Shown here: in pieces, positions 42,118 to 52,086 of the stretch
How positions within the stretch are numbered: position 1 is the first letter of the stretch
Layout: each line of letters opens with the position of its first letter
The notes under the pieces: model-generated
The model's input: the letters and a program-made list of their open reading frames with translations, nothing else
Databases searched by the model: none
Told to the model about the DNA's origin: nothing
Made by a program: the position numbers and the translations under genes
Origin: Oxalobacter paraformigenes
Lineage (GTDB): Bacteria; Pseudomonadota; Gammaproteobacteria; Burkholderiales; Burkholderiaceae_D
Direction: 5' to 3'
Length of the DNA stretch: 64,000 bases
NCBI RefSeq assembly: GCF_000158475.2
Contig: NZ_KI392031.1
Coordinates: 993,786-1,057,785, forward strand

Positions 42118-43067
42118 GCGAACTGGATGAAAAAACCCGCGAACGCTATCTGAAAGAGATGGGCATCACCATCTGGACATTGCGCGACGCCGCGCCTGCG
42201 GCCGACACCCTGTCCGTCACGCCGGATACGGCTATTGATACCCGTGCGCTTATGCCGCCGGAAGCGGAACCGGCGCGGAAACCGTCCCGGCCGGAAAAAA
42301 CGCCGGCATCCGGCCCCGGCCTTCCGGAAGATTTCCCGGCCATGTTGCCGCCCGAAGCATTCGGGGACGATTTTCCGCCTCCGCCGGCATCCGGCACCGG
42401 TTTTCCCGCTTTCGACGTGGCGGATGCCGCCACCGCATCTGCGCTTTCTGCCGAAACGGCTGCCGGCCCCGACAGCTGGGAAAAACTGCTCGGTGAGATC
42501 GGCCATTGCGAACGTTGCCACCTCTGCAAGACCCGCAACAAGGTCGTGCCGGGTATAGGCGACCGGGAAGCGGACTGGCTTTTTATCGGGGAAGGCCCCG
42601 GTTTTCACGAAGACCGGCAGGGCGAACCGTTTGTGGGCCGTTCCGGCAAACTGCTGGATGCCATGATGGCCGCCATGCGGATGAAACGGGGAGAAAACGT
42701 CTATATCGCCAACATCGTCAAATGCCGCGCCAGCAACGAATCCGGCAAGGACCGCCAGCCGACGGAAGAAGAAGCCGCCATCTGCATGCCGTATCTGGAA
42801 CGCCAGATCGACCTGATCCGGCCGAAAATCATGGTGGCGCTCGGCAAAACGGCAGCTGTCGCGCTGTTAAACACCGGAAGGGACGTTTCGCTGGGCTCGC
42901 TCAGAAACCGGGAACACTTTTTCCGGACGGGCGGCCGGAAAATCCCGCTTGTCGTCACCTACCATCCTTCTTATCTGCTGCGCACGCCCGGCGGAAAAAA
43001 ACAGGCCTGGCAAGACCTGTGCCGGGCGCTGGACATTTACGATGAGGAAAAGAAAAGGGAAGAATAG
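42114..43067 (+). CDS. Family 4 uracil-DNA glycosylase with long N-terminal extension
   Basis: The 317-residue protein removes uracil from DNA. The catalytic part begins near residue 121. The Fe-S cysteines C132, C135 and C138 (HCERCHLC), with another in NIVKCRASN, indicate the cluster-containing type. Motif 1 reads FIGEGPGFHEDRQGEPFVGR, with GEGPG in place of the more frequent GEAPG, and the second active-site motif is TYHPSYLLR. The first 120 residues are Pro/Ala/Glu-rich and probably disordered, a length of linker seen in some betaproteobacterial homologues. It is coupled to rimI by a 4-base overlap. Confidence 0.9.
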   Translation: MSELDEKTRERYLKEMGITIWTLRDAAPAADTLSVTPDTAIDTRALMPPEAEPARKPSRPEKTPASGPGLPEDFPAMLPPEAFGDDFPPPPASGTGFPAFDVADAATASALSAETAAGPDSWEKLLGEIGHCERCHLCKTRNKVVPGIGDREADWLFIGEGPGFHEDRQGEPFVGRSGKLLDAMMAAMRMKRGENVYIANIVKCRASNESGKDRQPTEEEAAICMPYLERQIDLIRPKIMVALGKTAAVALLNTGRDVSLGSLRNREHFFRTGGRKIPLVVTYHPSYLLRTPGGKKQAWQDLCRALDIYDEEKKREE

Positions 43068-43073
43068 GGGCGT

Positions 43074-43487
<414 letters not shown>

Positions 43488-43488
43488 G

Positions 43489-44196
43489 TCAGTCTCCTGT
43501 CATCCCGTCCATGCCGGAACCGGGAAACGATCCTGTCAGAAACCAGCCGTAAAGCTGCCGCGCGAAACGGTTCAACTGCCCGGCAAAGCGCCGGTTGATC
43601 CGGGTCAGGGCGTTATATCCCAAAACGGCGGGAATGGCGACCGCCAGACCCAGCGCCGTCATAATCAGCGATTCGCCGACCGGCCCGGCGATTTTGTCGA
43701 TGGATGCCTGCCCGGAAACACCGATAGAAACAAGCGCATGATAAATGCCCCAGACCGTGCCGAAAAGCCCGATAAACGGGGCGGTTGCCCCGATGGAAGC
43801 CAGAGCGGACAGACCGTGCTGCATTTTCGCCATGCTCTCGTCGATGGATCCGCGCAGGTTTTCCGTCAGCCATTCGGCCATGCCCATCCGTTCACGCAGT
43901 TTTTCCGGGCCCTCGGTATAGTGTTTTGCCGCTATCAGACCGTCTCTGGCGAGCGCATGAAAAGGATTGTCTTCCGGCGCGGTCTCCAGCATTTCAAGCC
44001 CGGCAGAAAAGGTGGTGGCTTTCCAGAAAACCGCCATCCGTTTCGACAGGCCGTACAATTTCCAGGCGCGCCAGACGCGTGCGGCAATGATCGTCCAGGA
44101 AACGACGGACATGGCCAAAAGCAAAAGCGCCACACATCTGATCACCCAACCGCCCTGATTCCACAGGGCCAGTACGCCATAGGGATTGTTGTCCAT
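43489..44196 (-). CDS. exbB: ExbB/TolQ-family proton channel subunit
   Basis: The 235-residue inner-membrane protein has an N-terminal helix (VIRCVALLLLAMSVVSWTII) and, near residues 130-200, two further helices with LASIGATAPFIGLFGTVWGI and MTALGLAVAIPAVLGYNAL. These are the pore-lining segments of the ExbB pentamer. It begins 20 bases after the tonB stop and is followed by exbD. Confidence 0.92.
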   Translation of the reverse strand: MDNNPYGVLALWNQGGWVIRCVALLLLAMSVVSWTIIAARVWRAWKLYGLSKRMAVFWKATTFSAGLEMLETAPEDNPFHALARDGLIAAKHYTEGPEKLRERMGMAEWLTENLRGSIDESMAKMQHGLSALASIGATAPFIGLFGTVWGIYHALVSIGVSGQASIDKIAGPVGESLIMTALGLAVAIPAVLGYNALTRINRRFAGQLNRFARQLYGWFLTGSFPGSGMDGMTGD

Positions 44197-44215
44197 TTAC
44201 AAAACCTTGTTCATT

Positions 44216-45094
44216 TCATTCATCGTTCAGAGAAAACCGGATCGGTTGCACATACCGGAAAGCAACCGGCCGGCCGTCCTTTTTCGCCGGAACATAACGC
44301 CAGTGGCGAACGGTCTTCAATGCCGACTCGTCCAGCCGGGAAAAACCGCTGGAACGTTTCACTTTCACATCCGCGACATGGCCGTCCGCCCGAATGTAAA
44401 CCGACAAAAGCACCAGGCCTTCCTCACCCATGCGCCGCGAAACAGCCGGGTAAGGCGGCTTCGGATTGCTGAAAAAACCGGCATCGGCATACGGCATTGC
44501 CGTTCCGCCTGAACCGTCAGCGTTTCCACTGCCGCCTCCCCTTTGTCCGCCTCCGTTTTCCACGGTTTTGCCGGCATTCCCCTTTACAGGCGAATGGCCA
44601 GCCGAACCCGGTTCAACGCGCTTTTCCCGGCCGTCATTGCCGGCACGGCCAAAAAGAGCTTTCTCCGTCCGTACCGCGCCGGAGGATTCTTCCGCCGGAA
44701 CGGCAATGCCATCTGCCGAAGTGGCGCGGTCCTCACTGTCTGGCCGGATTTTCCTGCCCTCGCGCTTTCCCGAAACATCCTTTTTCATCCCGGACGGAAA
44801 CGCCCCGGACGCGACGGCCGCTCCTTCCGGTCTCCTTATTTCCGGCCGCGTTCCTTCCCGTTTTTTTCCGTTTCCCGGCCGGTTACCGGCGCGTCCGCCC
44901 GACTCCCCATCGCCGGAAACGAGCACCCCCATGACAGGCGCGGCTATCGCCGGTTTTTCATCGCCTCCCGTCCACCCGATCCAGCCGATAAAAAACAGGT
45001 GGACAGCCAGCGCCAGCACGAGACAAATGCCGCTCTCCCGCGAGACCCGGAGCGTCGCCCATGGAGAAACGAACGGCTTGTCGGCTTTGTTCAT
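44216..45094 (-). CDS. tonB: TonB energy-transducing protein
   Basis: The 292-residue protein has one N-terminal anchor (GICLVLALAVHLFFIGWIGW), a long periplasmic linker and the TonB C-terminal domain (PKPPYPAVSRRMGEEGLVLL, then SSGFSRLDESALKTVRHWRY). The linker is Gly/Arg/Lys/Glu-rich with a glycine-rich run, and lacks the usual Pro-Glu/Pro-Lys repeats. The start at 45094 gives the anchor at about residues 18-38. The frame extends to 45139 without support. It is the first gene of tonB-exbB-exbD; no TonB-dependent receptor lies within the window. Confidence 0.9.
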   Translation of the reverse strand: MNKADKPFVSPWATLRVSRESGICLVLALAVHLFFIGWIGWTGGDEKPAIAAPVMGVLVSGDGESGGRAGNRPGNGKKREGTRPEIRRPEGAAVASGAFPSGMKKDVSGKREGRKIRPDSEDRATSADGIAVPAEESSGAVRTEKALFGRAGNDGREKRVEPGSAGHSPVKGNAGKTVENGGGQRGGGSGNADGSGGTAMPYADAGFFSNPKPPYPAVSRRMGEEGLVLLSVYIRADGHVADVKVKRSSGFSRLDESALKTVRHWRYVPAKKDGRPVAFRYVQPIRFSLNDE

Positions 45095-45332
45095 GAAAAG
45101 GCAAAATCCTGTCGAAAAAGAAGCTTTCCAATAAGACACAGCGGCTATTGTAGCCGCGAACTTCCGCCAATCCTACCCATCCGGAAACCCGGCCGCCCGT
45201 TTGGATACCGGAGTTGTCGCCAAAACCGTTCCACAAAACAGGACAAGCGGGTGCGAACGCGACTTCCGGGCCTTGCCAGAGCAAGGCATGACAGAGTATA
45301 AAGACATTCTTTTTCTTTTTTCGACGACAGCA

Positions 45333-46532
45333 ATGGCAAGCGAACGGAACACGACTGCCGCAAAAATGAATTCCCGGCTTTTTTTGCTGATCACCATGGG
45401 CATGATGTCGGCATTCGGGCCATTCGTCACCGACTTTTACCTTCCCGGACTGCCTGCGCTGGCCAGCTATTTCGGCACAACCACCTCATGGGTCCAGTTA
45501 AGTCTGACGTCCAGCATGCTGGGACTGGCGGGCGGCCAGTTGCTGATCGGCCCGGCCAGCGACAAATACGGACGAAAAGGGCCACTGCTCCTGTCGATGG
45601 CGCTCTTCATCGTCTCGACTGTCGCCTGTCTCTTTTCCTGGAATATCGAATCTTTCGTTTTTTTCCGGGTATTTCAGGGCATCGCCGGAGCGGGCGGCGT
45701 TGTCATTTCCAAATCCGTCGCCGCCGATCTCTATCAGGGCAAGGAACTGAACGACTTTTTTTCACTTCTGATGGTCATCAACGGACTGGCTCCGATCATC
45801 GCGCCCATCGTCGGCGGCTTTGTGATGAAATATACCGACTGGGAAGGCATTTTCCTTATCCTGCTTCTGGTCGGGATTGTCCTTTTTGCCGTCAGCTTCC
45901 GCTTTCGCGAATCCCTTCCGGCAGAGCGGCGGATTCCCGGCAGCGTGTTCAACTCTTTCGGAAAATTCGTCCCCATTCTCGGAAACGGCCGCTTCATGCA
46001 TTACGTCTTTATCCAGACGTTTTCGATGGGCGTCTTTTTCACATATATCGCCTCGTCGCCCTTTCTGATTCAGGATCATTTTCATCTCGACGCCTTCGCC
46101 TACAGCCTCTGCTTTGCCGTCAACGCTTCCGGCATGATCGTGGGCAGCCGGATCACGCCAGGTTTTTCCAGCGTGTTTTCCGCGCTGAAAACCGGCGTTT
46201 TCGGACTGGGGCTGTCCAGTCTCGCTTTCGTGTCCGTTCTGGTAACCGACGGGGGATTTTACCTGCTGGAAGCGCTGCTCTTTGCGATGATGACGTTTCT
46301 CGGGATGATCCTGCCGACTTCCACCTCGCTGGCGCTAACGCTTGAACGGAAAAACGCCGGCGGCGCATCGGCCATCATCGGATTTTTCCTGTTTATCTTC
46401 GGCGCCATCGTCTCGCCAATGACCGGCTTCGGGTCCATGATCTTTTCCATCAGCGTCATGACGCTGGCGTGCTGTCTGCTGGCCTTGCTGTTTTTGTTCA
46501 TTGCCGGGAAAAACCCCCGTCCGCCTGCCTGA
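45333..46532 (+). CDS. Bcr/CflA-type MFS multidrug transporter
   Basis: The 399-residue, roughly twelve-helix drug:H+ antiporter starts SRLFLLITMGMMSAFGPFVT, continues D-F-Y-L-P-G-L-P-A-L-A, and has the loop motif GPASDKYGRKGPLLLSM. FRVFQGIAGAGGVVISKSVA matches the Bcr/CflA branch (bicyclomycin/chloramphenicol resistance) in helix 4-5. The ATG at 45333 is chosen; an in-frame ATG at 45288 is possible. It runs divergently from tonB, 238 bases apart. The natural substrate is not known. Confidence 0.87.
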   Translation: MASERNTTAAKMNSRLFLLITMGMMSAFGPFVTDFYLPGLPALASYFGTTTSWVQLSLTSSMLGLAGGQLLIGPASDKYGRKGPLLLSMALFIVSTVACLFSWNIESFVFFRVFQGIAGAGGVVISKSVAADLYQGKELNDFFSLLMVINGLAPIIAPIVGGFVMKYTDWEGIFLILLLVGIVLFAVSFRFRESLPAERRIPGSVFNSFGKFVPILGNGRFMHYVFIQTFSMGVFFTYIASSPFLIQDHFHLDAFAYSLCFAVNASGMIVGSRITPGFSSVFSALKTGVFGLGLSSLAFVSVLVTDGGFYLLEALLFAMMTFLGMILPTSTSLALTLERKNAGGASAIIGFFLFIFGAIVSPMTGFGSMIFSISVMTLACCLLALLFLFIAGKNPRPPA

Positions 46533-46610
46533 AAAAACCGGAAATTTTCCAGTCCGTCCATAAGGGCCGATGCCCGTTTGGCCCGTCACGCCCGATCCCT
46601 TGCCGGCCGT

Positions 46611-49019
46611 TCAGTCCGGCGGCTGCTTTCTCTGTCCGGAATAATGCTGCAGTACCTGAAAGAGATGCGGCACGTCGATCGGTTTGGCCAGATAGGCATT
46701 CATGCCGGCTTCCAGCGATTTCTCGATATCTTCCTCGAAAGCGTTGGCCGACAGGCCGATAACCGGCACCGTTTTGGCGTCCGCTCTGGGCGAATGCCGG
46801 ATAATCCGGGTCGCTTCCAGTCCGTTCATAACCGGCATTTGCACATCCATCAGAATGGCCAGATAACTGCCCGGCATGGCCAGCAGGAATTTCTCCACCG
46901 CTTCCTGGCCGTTTCCGGCCGTATCCACTTTCAGACGACGCGCCTGAAGCAGCGTCTGCGCGATCTCCCGGTTAATGTCGTTGTCTTCCACCAGCAACAC
47001 CCGCCGGCCTGCCAGGGCGGCTTCCGGATCGGGAGTTGTTTCGGAAGCGCCCGTGTCGGTTACCGACAGCAGAAATTCATAGACCGTCGAGGGAAAAAGG
47101 GGTTTTTGCAGGAAATGGACAATACCGGCTTTTTGCGCTTCGGCACGGATTCCGCGGACATGGTAAGTCACCATTCCGACAGAGAGGCTGTCCGAATAAC
47201 GGTTCCGCACGGTTTTCACCAGATCCGTCACTTTCCGGACAGGGGATTTCCAGCTCAACAGCAAGAGATCGAAGGCCTTGCCGTTCCGTCTGGCTTCTTC
47301 CAGCGCATCAAGCGCCGCCTCATCCGAAAAAACCGTTTCCGTTTCCACACCGAACCGCGCAAGCGCTTCGGCGGTATGGCCGTTTTCACCGGAGCGCTCA
47401 TCGACCAGCAGGGCGCGATACCCGGCAAACCGGTCTTTCAGATCCGGCTGTTCCGGCAATGCCTCAACCGGATCGAGCCAGACCTGTGCGACAAAACGGC
47501 TGCCTTTCCCCGGTTCGCTTTCCACATCGACACGTCCGTTCATCAGCTGGACGTAACTGTGGACAATCGCCAGGCCAAGCCCGGAACCGCCCCGGTTTTC
47601 CCGGTGCCGCACGTCCTGCTCGAAAGGCAGAAATACCCTCTCGATCACATCCGGCTCCATGCCGATCCCGTTATCGCTTACCGTAAAGACGAGTTCGCAT
47701 GTCCTCTTAATCCGCTGGCCTTCCTCGACTTGCAGTTCAACCCGTCCTCCGCTATCGGTAAACTTGATGGCGTTGGAGAGCAAATTGGAAACGATCTGTT
47801 TCAGTTTCAGGGCATCCCCGCTGTACAGTTCCCTGACGTTCTCCGCGATTTCCACGTGAAAACCGATACGTTTTTTTTGGGCCTGCGCATAAACCGCGCT
47901 GACAATATCGTCGATGAAAGCGACAAAACTGAATTCCCGTTTTTTGAGTTCCATCCTGCCGCTTTCGATCTTCGACATGTCCAGTATGTCATTAATAAGC
48001 GAGAGCAGGGAACCGGAAGAAAACTCGAGCTTGTTCAAACACTCCCTTATTTTCACGGGATCGTTCACGCAATCCCTGGCAATCGAGATCAGCCCGGTAA
48101 TGGCATTCATCGGCGTGCGGATATCGTGGGACATGCGCGCCAGAAAATCGGATTTGACCTGATTGGCGCGCTCGGCCATTTCCAGCGCGTTGCGCAACAT
48201 GGCTGTCCGTTCTTCCAGCTTTTTCTGCAAATCCCGCAATTCGGTAACGTCCGTGATATCGAGATAGATCACCAGATAGACCGGGTCATCCGCTATCCGG
48301 TCGATGCATTCCGCATTGAGCTGAAGCCAGGCGTCCTCTCCCTGCCGGTTTTTCTCCCGTATCACGAAACGGACCGGCTCGCCTTTCTGCATGAGCGGCA
48401 TGTTCTCCGCGAAAGCTTCGCGGTTTTCAGGAATGTCCAGACGGTAAAGCGGGCAGGGCGAACCCTGTTCCGGGCGTTTCCCGAAAAACGCCACAAACCG
48501 TTCATTCGCCCCGATAAATTCAGGCATCCCGTTTTTCCTCATCCGGAACCGGGCAACAAACCCCGGCAGACTGTCGAAGGCGACCGTTCTTTCCTGTTGC
48601 GCCCTGACCAGATCGGTGATATCGGCAAAAACGCAGTAAATAACCTGTTTTCCCCCGACAAATTCATCGGTAAAGGTGCCGATGATCTTGATCCAGATAT
48701 AAGCGCCGTCTTTCTGCGGCATCCGGCAGACGACCTCGTAGCGTTTTTCTCCCGCATCCCGCGCCGCCAGAATCCTGTCGCCGATCTGGCGCAACATTCC
48801 GGGATCGTCCCGGTAATGTTCGCTGACGCGATTGTGAAAACGGGTTTCGTACTCTTCCCGTGTGTAGCCCGTCCGCGAATAATAGTAATCGTTGCCCCAG
48901 AGAACGGTAAAATGCTCGTCCAGCAAATGCTTCGACACACTGACGTGCATGGCGCTCATCAGGGTGTTGTACTCGTAATCCAGTCTGTCGTACTGTTGCT
49001 TTAAAGGGGCTACAGACAT
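46611..49019 (-). CDS. Hybrid histidine kinase with PAS domains and two receiver domains, one degenerate
   Basis: The 802-residue protein lacks membrane segments, so it is a cytoplasmic sensor kinase. In order: PAS with PAC (about 1-140), second PAS (about 145-262), HisKA with the phosphorylated His298 (MSHDIRTPMNA), HATPase (about 400-515, with N-box NLLSNAIKF and G1 DNGIG), first receiver (about 534-650) and second receiver (673-795). The first receiver has Ser589 where the phosphate-accepting Asp should be (LLLLSWKSP), so it is a pseudo-receiver; the second has Asp725 (LMDVQMP) and Lys779. No Hpt domain or response-regulator partner is adjacent. The start at 49019 has a weak GAGGTG site. 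Confidence 0.92.
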   Translation of the reverse strand: MSVAPLKQQYDRLDYEYNTLMSAMHVSVSKHLLDEHFTVLWGNDYYYSRTGYTREEYETRFHNRVSEHYRDDPGMLRQIGDRILAARDAGEKRYEVVCRMPQKDGAYIWIKIIGTFTDEFVGGKQVIYCVFADITDLVRAQQERTVAFDSLPGFVARFRMRKNGMPEFIGANERFVAFFGKRPEQGSPCPLYRLDIPENREAFAENMPLMQKGEPVRFVIREKNRQGEDAWLQLNAECIDRIADDPVYLVIYLDITDVTELRDLQKKLEERTAMLRNALEMAERANQVKSDFLARMSHDIRTPMNAITGLISIARDCVNDPVKIRECLNKLEFSSGSLLSLINDILDMSKIESGRMELKKREFSFVAFIDDIVSAVYAQAQKKRIGFHVEIAENVRELYSGDALKLKQIVSNLLSNAIKFTDSGGRVELQVEEGQRIKRTCELVFTVSDNGIGMEPDVIERVFLPFEQDVRHRENRGGSGLGLAIVHSYVQLMNGRVDVESEPGKGSRFVAQVWLDPVEALPEQPDLKDRFAGYRALLVDERSGENGHTAEALARFGVETETVFSDEAALDALEEARRNGKAFDLLLLSWKSPVRKVTDLVKTVRNRYSDSLSVGMVTYHVRGIRAEAQKAGIVHFLQKPLFPSTVYEFLLSVTDTGASETTPDPEAALAGRRVLLVEDNDINREIAQTLLQARRLKVDTAGNGQEAVEKFLLAMPGSYLAILMDVQMPVMNGLEATRIIRHSPRADAKTVPVIGLSANAFEEDIEKSLEAGMNAYLAKPIDVPHLFQVLQHYSGQRKQPPD

Positions 49020-49478
49020 GTGACACCTCGCTAAATCAAACGGGAAGACACCTTTCCTTCACCGCTTCCCGCTGGAGGAAATCGCCAGAACGGGAATCGG
49101 CTTCATCTGCATCGGCAGTTTTTATTAAAACAGGAAATCTTTCCTTCATGCAAGTCAATACCGGTATAAACCGGGCTGTCTCCGGTTTTTAATCCCGCTA
49201 TTCACCCTGTTCGTTGTTTTTGGCAGAGACGCCGGATTTTCAGAAAAAACGGCCGAAACGCCTCCGGCCTGAAAAAATGCCCCTGTCCCGCCGCCCGGCT
49301 CGCCCTATAAAACCGGACAACACGCCGTTTTGCTGTCCGCCGGCATTCCGGCAGGCAGTCAGGCTGCCGTCGCGAAACCGGCACAGCGATCCTTTCCGTT
49401 GCAAGCGAAAAGCTGCTGCCGCCGGACAGAACAGACGGCATTTCCCGTTTTTTCCCGGAAAACGGCTTTCCGGATGGT
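49020..49478. other. Gene-less interval between the hybrid kinase and lplT
   Basis: No gene is supported. A small stem AAACCGG/CCGGTTT at 49168-49188 is followed by T residues on the plus strand, but no plus-strand gene precedes it. The kinase promoter should lie at the left end. Confidence 0.35.
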
Positions 49479-50729
49479 TTAATGGCGTTTTTCTTCGCCG
49501 ATCAGCGAAAGGGAATCCTTGATTTTCTGGTTACGCGCATGCCAGTGCATCACCAAAAGCATCATGCCCGACACGAAACTGCCGAAAATGACGATCACGG
49601 CATCGACCGAGAGATCGAATGAAACCAGCAGCGAATAAATGCCGAGCATCGACAGAATGGACAGATTCTCGTTGAAATTCTGCACGGCAATCGAATGGCC
49701 TGCCGAGAGGAGGACATGACCGCGATGCTGCAATAGGGCATTCATCGGCACAACGAAGAAACCGGCCAGCGCGCCCACCAGAACCAATAGCGGATAAGCC
49801 AGATAAACGGAATGAACCAGCGTCATGATCATGACGACAAGCCCCATCGCCACGCCCAGCGGCATGACCTTCAGGGACTGTTTGAGCTTCACGAATTTGG
49901 CGGCGGACACCGCGCCGATGGCGATTCCGACCGCGACAATCCCCTGAAGGAAAGCGGCCTTGTCCAGCGTCAGGCCCAGCGAATGCTGTGCCCACTTCAG
50001 CACGATAAACTGAAGCGTTGCGCCCGCTCCCCAGAAAAGGGTCGTGACCGCCAGGGAAATCTGGCCCAGCTTGTCGTGCCAGAGCGTCGTGAAACTGCGG
50101 TAGAAATTCCTGACCAGCAAGACCGGATTTTTGGGCTGTCTGGCATAACGCGCTCCCGTATCGGGAATGCGGAGATTGAAAAGCGCCGCCAGAATGTAAA
50201 CCCCCATAATGACCACCAGCGCCGCCACGGCAGGCGAACCGGCAAAAGGCATATGATCCAGCAAAAAGGCGGAAACGTGTTTATTGATCAGCGCGCCGCC
50301 CAACACGGTGCCGAGAACGATCGAACTGACCGTCAGTCCCTCGATCCAGCCATTGGCGATCACGAGTTTTTCAGCCGGCAGCAATTCCGTCAGAATGCCG
50401 TATTTGGCCGGGGAATAGGCGGCGGCGCCCAGCCCGACGACCGCGTAGGCCAGCAAGGGGTGCACCCCGACGAAAATGAGGCTGCAACCGCAGAATTTGA
50501 TCGTATTTGTGATGAACATGACCTTGCCTTTGGGCAGGGCGTCGGCAAAAGCGCCGACAAACGCGGCCAGCCCGACATACGACATCACGAAAAAAAGTCT
50601 CAGAAGAGGCGTCATCCACGGCGCGGCGTTCATTTGCGCCAGGAGGGCAATGGCAACGATCAGCAGGGCATTGTCGGCCAGCGAAGAAAAGAATTCCGCG
50701 GCCATGACGGAATAAAAGCCTCGATTCAT
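49479..50729 (-). CDS. lplT: Lysophospholipid transporter LplT
   Basis: The 416-residue MFS protein flips lysophospholipids across the inner membrane for re-acylation. It begins MNRGFYSVMAAEFFSSLADN, the LplT signature, followed by A-L-L-I-V-A-I-A. AYSPAKYGILTELLPAEKLV and ANGWIEGLTVSSIVLGTVLG are also diagnostic. The usual partner acyltransferase (aas) is not adjacent. It is divergent from alr-radA with 255 bases between, the arrangement common in Burkholderiales. Confidence 0.92.
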   Translation of the reverse strand: MNRGFYSVMAAEFFSSLADNALLIVAIALLAQMNAAPWMTPLLRLFFVMSYVGLAAFVGAFADALPKGKVMFITNTIKFCGCSLIFVGVHPLLAYAVVGLGAAAYSPAKYGILTELLPAEKLVIANGWIEGLTVSSIVLGTVLGGALINKHVSAFLLDHMPFAGSPAVAALVVIMGVYILAALFNLRIPDTGARYARQPKNPVLLVRNFYRSFTTLWHDKLGQISLAVTTLFWGAGATLQFIVLKWAQHSLGLTLDKAAFLQGIVAVGIAIGAVSAAKFVKLKQSLKVMPLGVAMGLVVMIMTLVHSVYLAYPLLVLVGALAGFFVVPMNALLQHRGHVLLSAGHSIAVQNFNENLSILSMLGIYSLLVSFDLSVDAVIVIFGSFVSGMMLLVMHWHARNQKIKDSLSLIGEEKRH

Positions 50730-50984
50730 GAGTGATATATCCGGTCAAACGTCGAAAGGGAAAAGTTTACTCCATCGAACCCCCTCCGGTCATTTTTTTT
50801 TGCTCCCGGCAAGGCTTTCCGGAAAGCGCCTGCCCCGTTTGCCGCCCGGCCGATTTCCCGGATGCGATTGCTTCGGGGCAGGCAAGGGAGGTAAGATGTA
50901 TGCTTGTTATCGCCTTTTCCGGGCAACGGCCCGCAAAGACGGTTTTCCGCGCCAACCGCGGGTTTTCCTGACCCGATTTATCTC

Positions 50985-52064
50985 ATGACCAGACCTTTAG
51001 TTGCCAGTATCGACATCGCTGCCATGCAGCACAACCTTTCCCTTGTCCGTTCCACGGTTCCCCGGGCGAAAATATGGGCCGTCGTCAAGGCCAACGCCTA
51101 CGGACACGGACTCGAACGGTCCGTCCGGGCGTTTTCCGACGCCGACGGATTCGCCCTGATCGAAATCGAGGCAGCCATCCATCTTCGCGAAATCGGCTGG
51201 AAAAAACCGATATTGCTGCTCGAAGGGTTTTTCTATCCCCATGAACTGCCGACTCTGGCCCGTTACAATATCGCGTTTGCCGTGCATTGCGACGAACAGA
51301 TCGACATGCTGGAAAAATCCCGTCTGGACATGCCGGTTGACGTTCATCTGAAAATGAACACCGGCATGAACCGGCTCGGTTTTTTGCCGTCGGAATACGG
51401 CAAGGCCCTTGAACGGTTGAAAAAAATCCCGAACGTCCGCGACATTTCCTACATGACGCATTTTGCGAATTCGGAAGCGAAAAAACATCCCCTGCTTTCA
51501 GTAAAAGAGCAGTTGCGGCGTTTCGACTCGGCCACGCAAGGCCTGAAAGGCGACCGCAACCTGTCCAATTCCGGCGCCATTTTGCTGCATCCGGAAATCC
51601 GTACCGACTGGGTACGCCCCGGCATCATGCTATACGGCGGCACGCCGGGAGGAAAAACGGCGGCGGAATACGGACTCGAACCCGCCATGACCCTAAGCAG
51701 CGAAATCATCCAGATCCAGCATATCAGGGAAGGCGACTCCATCGGATACGGCAGCATTTTCACGGCGAAAGGCCCGATGAAAACCGGCGTCGTCGCCTGC
51801 GGCTACGCGGACGGCTATCCCCGTATGGCTCCGGAAGGCACGCCGATCATGGTCGATGGCGTCAAAACCCGTCTGGTCGGACGCGTTTCGATGGACATGA
51901 TCACTGTCGATCTGACCCCGGTTCCTGACGCGCATGTCGGCAGCAAGGTAACGCTCTGGGGAAAAGAGCTGCCTATCGACGAAGTCGCCGAAGCGGCGGG
52001 AACCGTCGGATACGAACTCATGTGCGCCCTGTCCCTGCGGCCGAGAATCGTGGAATGCTGGTAA
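50985..52064 (+). CDS. alr: Alanine racemase
   Basis: The 359-residue PLP enzyme makes D-alanine for peptidoglycan. The cofactor lysine is Lys35 in WAVVKANAYGHG. The second catalytic residue, Tyr in SIGYGSIF, is present, as is the dimer-site segment GRVSMDMITVDL. The ATG at 50985 gives the usual N-terminus (MTRPLVASIDIAAMQHNL); the frame extends to 50904 without similarity. It is followed 22 bases later by radA. Confidence 0.95.
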   Translation: MTRPLVASIDIAAMQHNLSLVRSTVPRAKIWAVVKANAYGHGLERSVRAFSDADGFALIEIEAAIHLREIGWKKPILLLEGFFYPHELPTLARYNIAFAVHCDEQIDMLEKSRLDMPVDVHLKMNTGMNRLGFLPSEYGKALERLKKIPNVRDISYMTHFANSEAKKHPLLSVKEQLRRFDSATQGLKGDRNLSNSGAILLHPEIRTDWVRPGIMLYGGTPGGKTAAEYGLEPAMTLSSEIIQIQHIREGDSIGYGSIFTAKGPMKTGVVACGYADGYPRMAPEGTPIMVDGVKTRLVGRVSMDMITVDLTPVPDAHVGSKVTLWGKELPIDEVAEAAGTVGYELMCALSLRPRIVECW

Positions 52065-52086
52065 TCCTGTCCTGAGGAACAAACCT

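Noticed and set aside
46578-49004. Very long open frame (808 codons) on the plus strand
   Set aside because: It is exactly antisense to the hybrid kinase, whose domains and active-site residues are clear. The antisense translation has no recognisable domain; long shadow frames are common in this GC-rich DNA.
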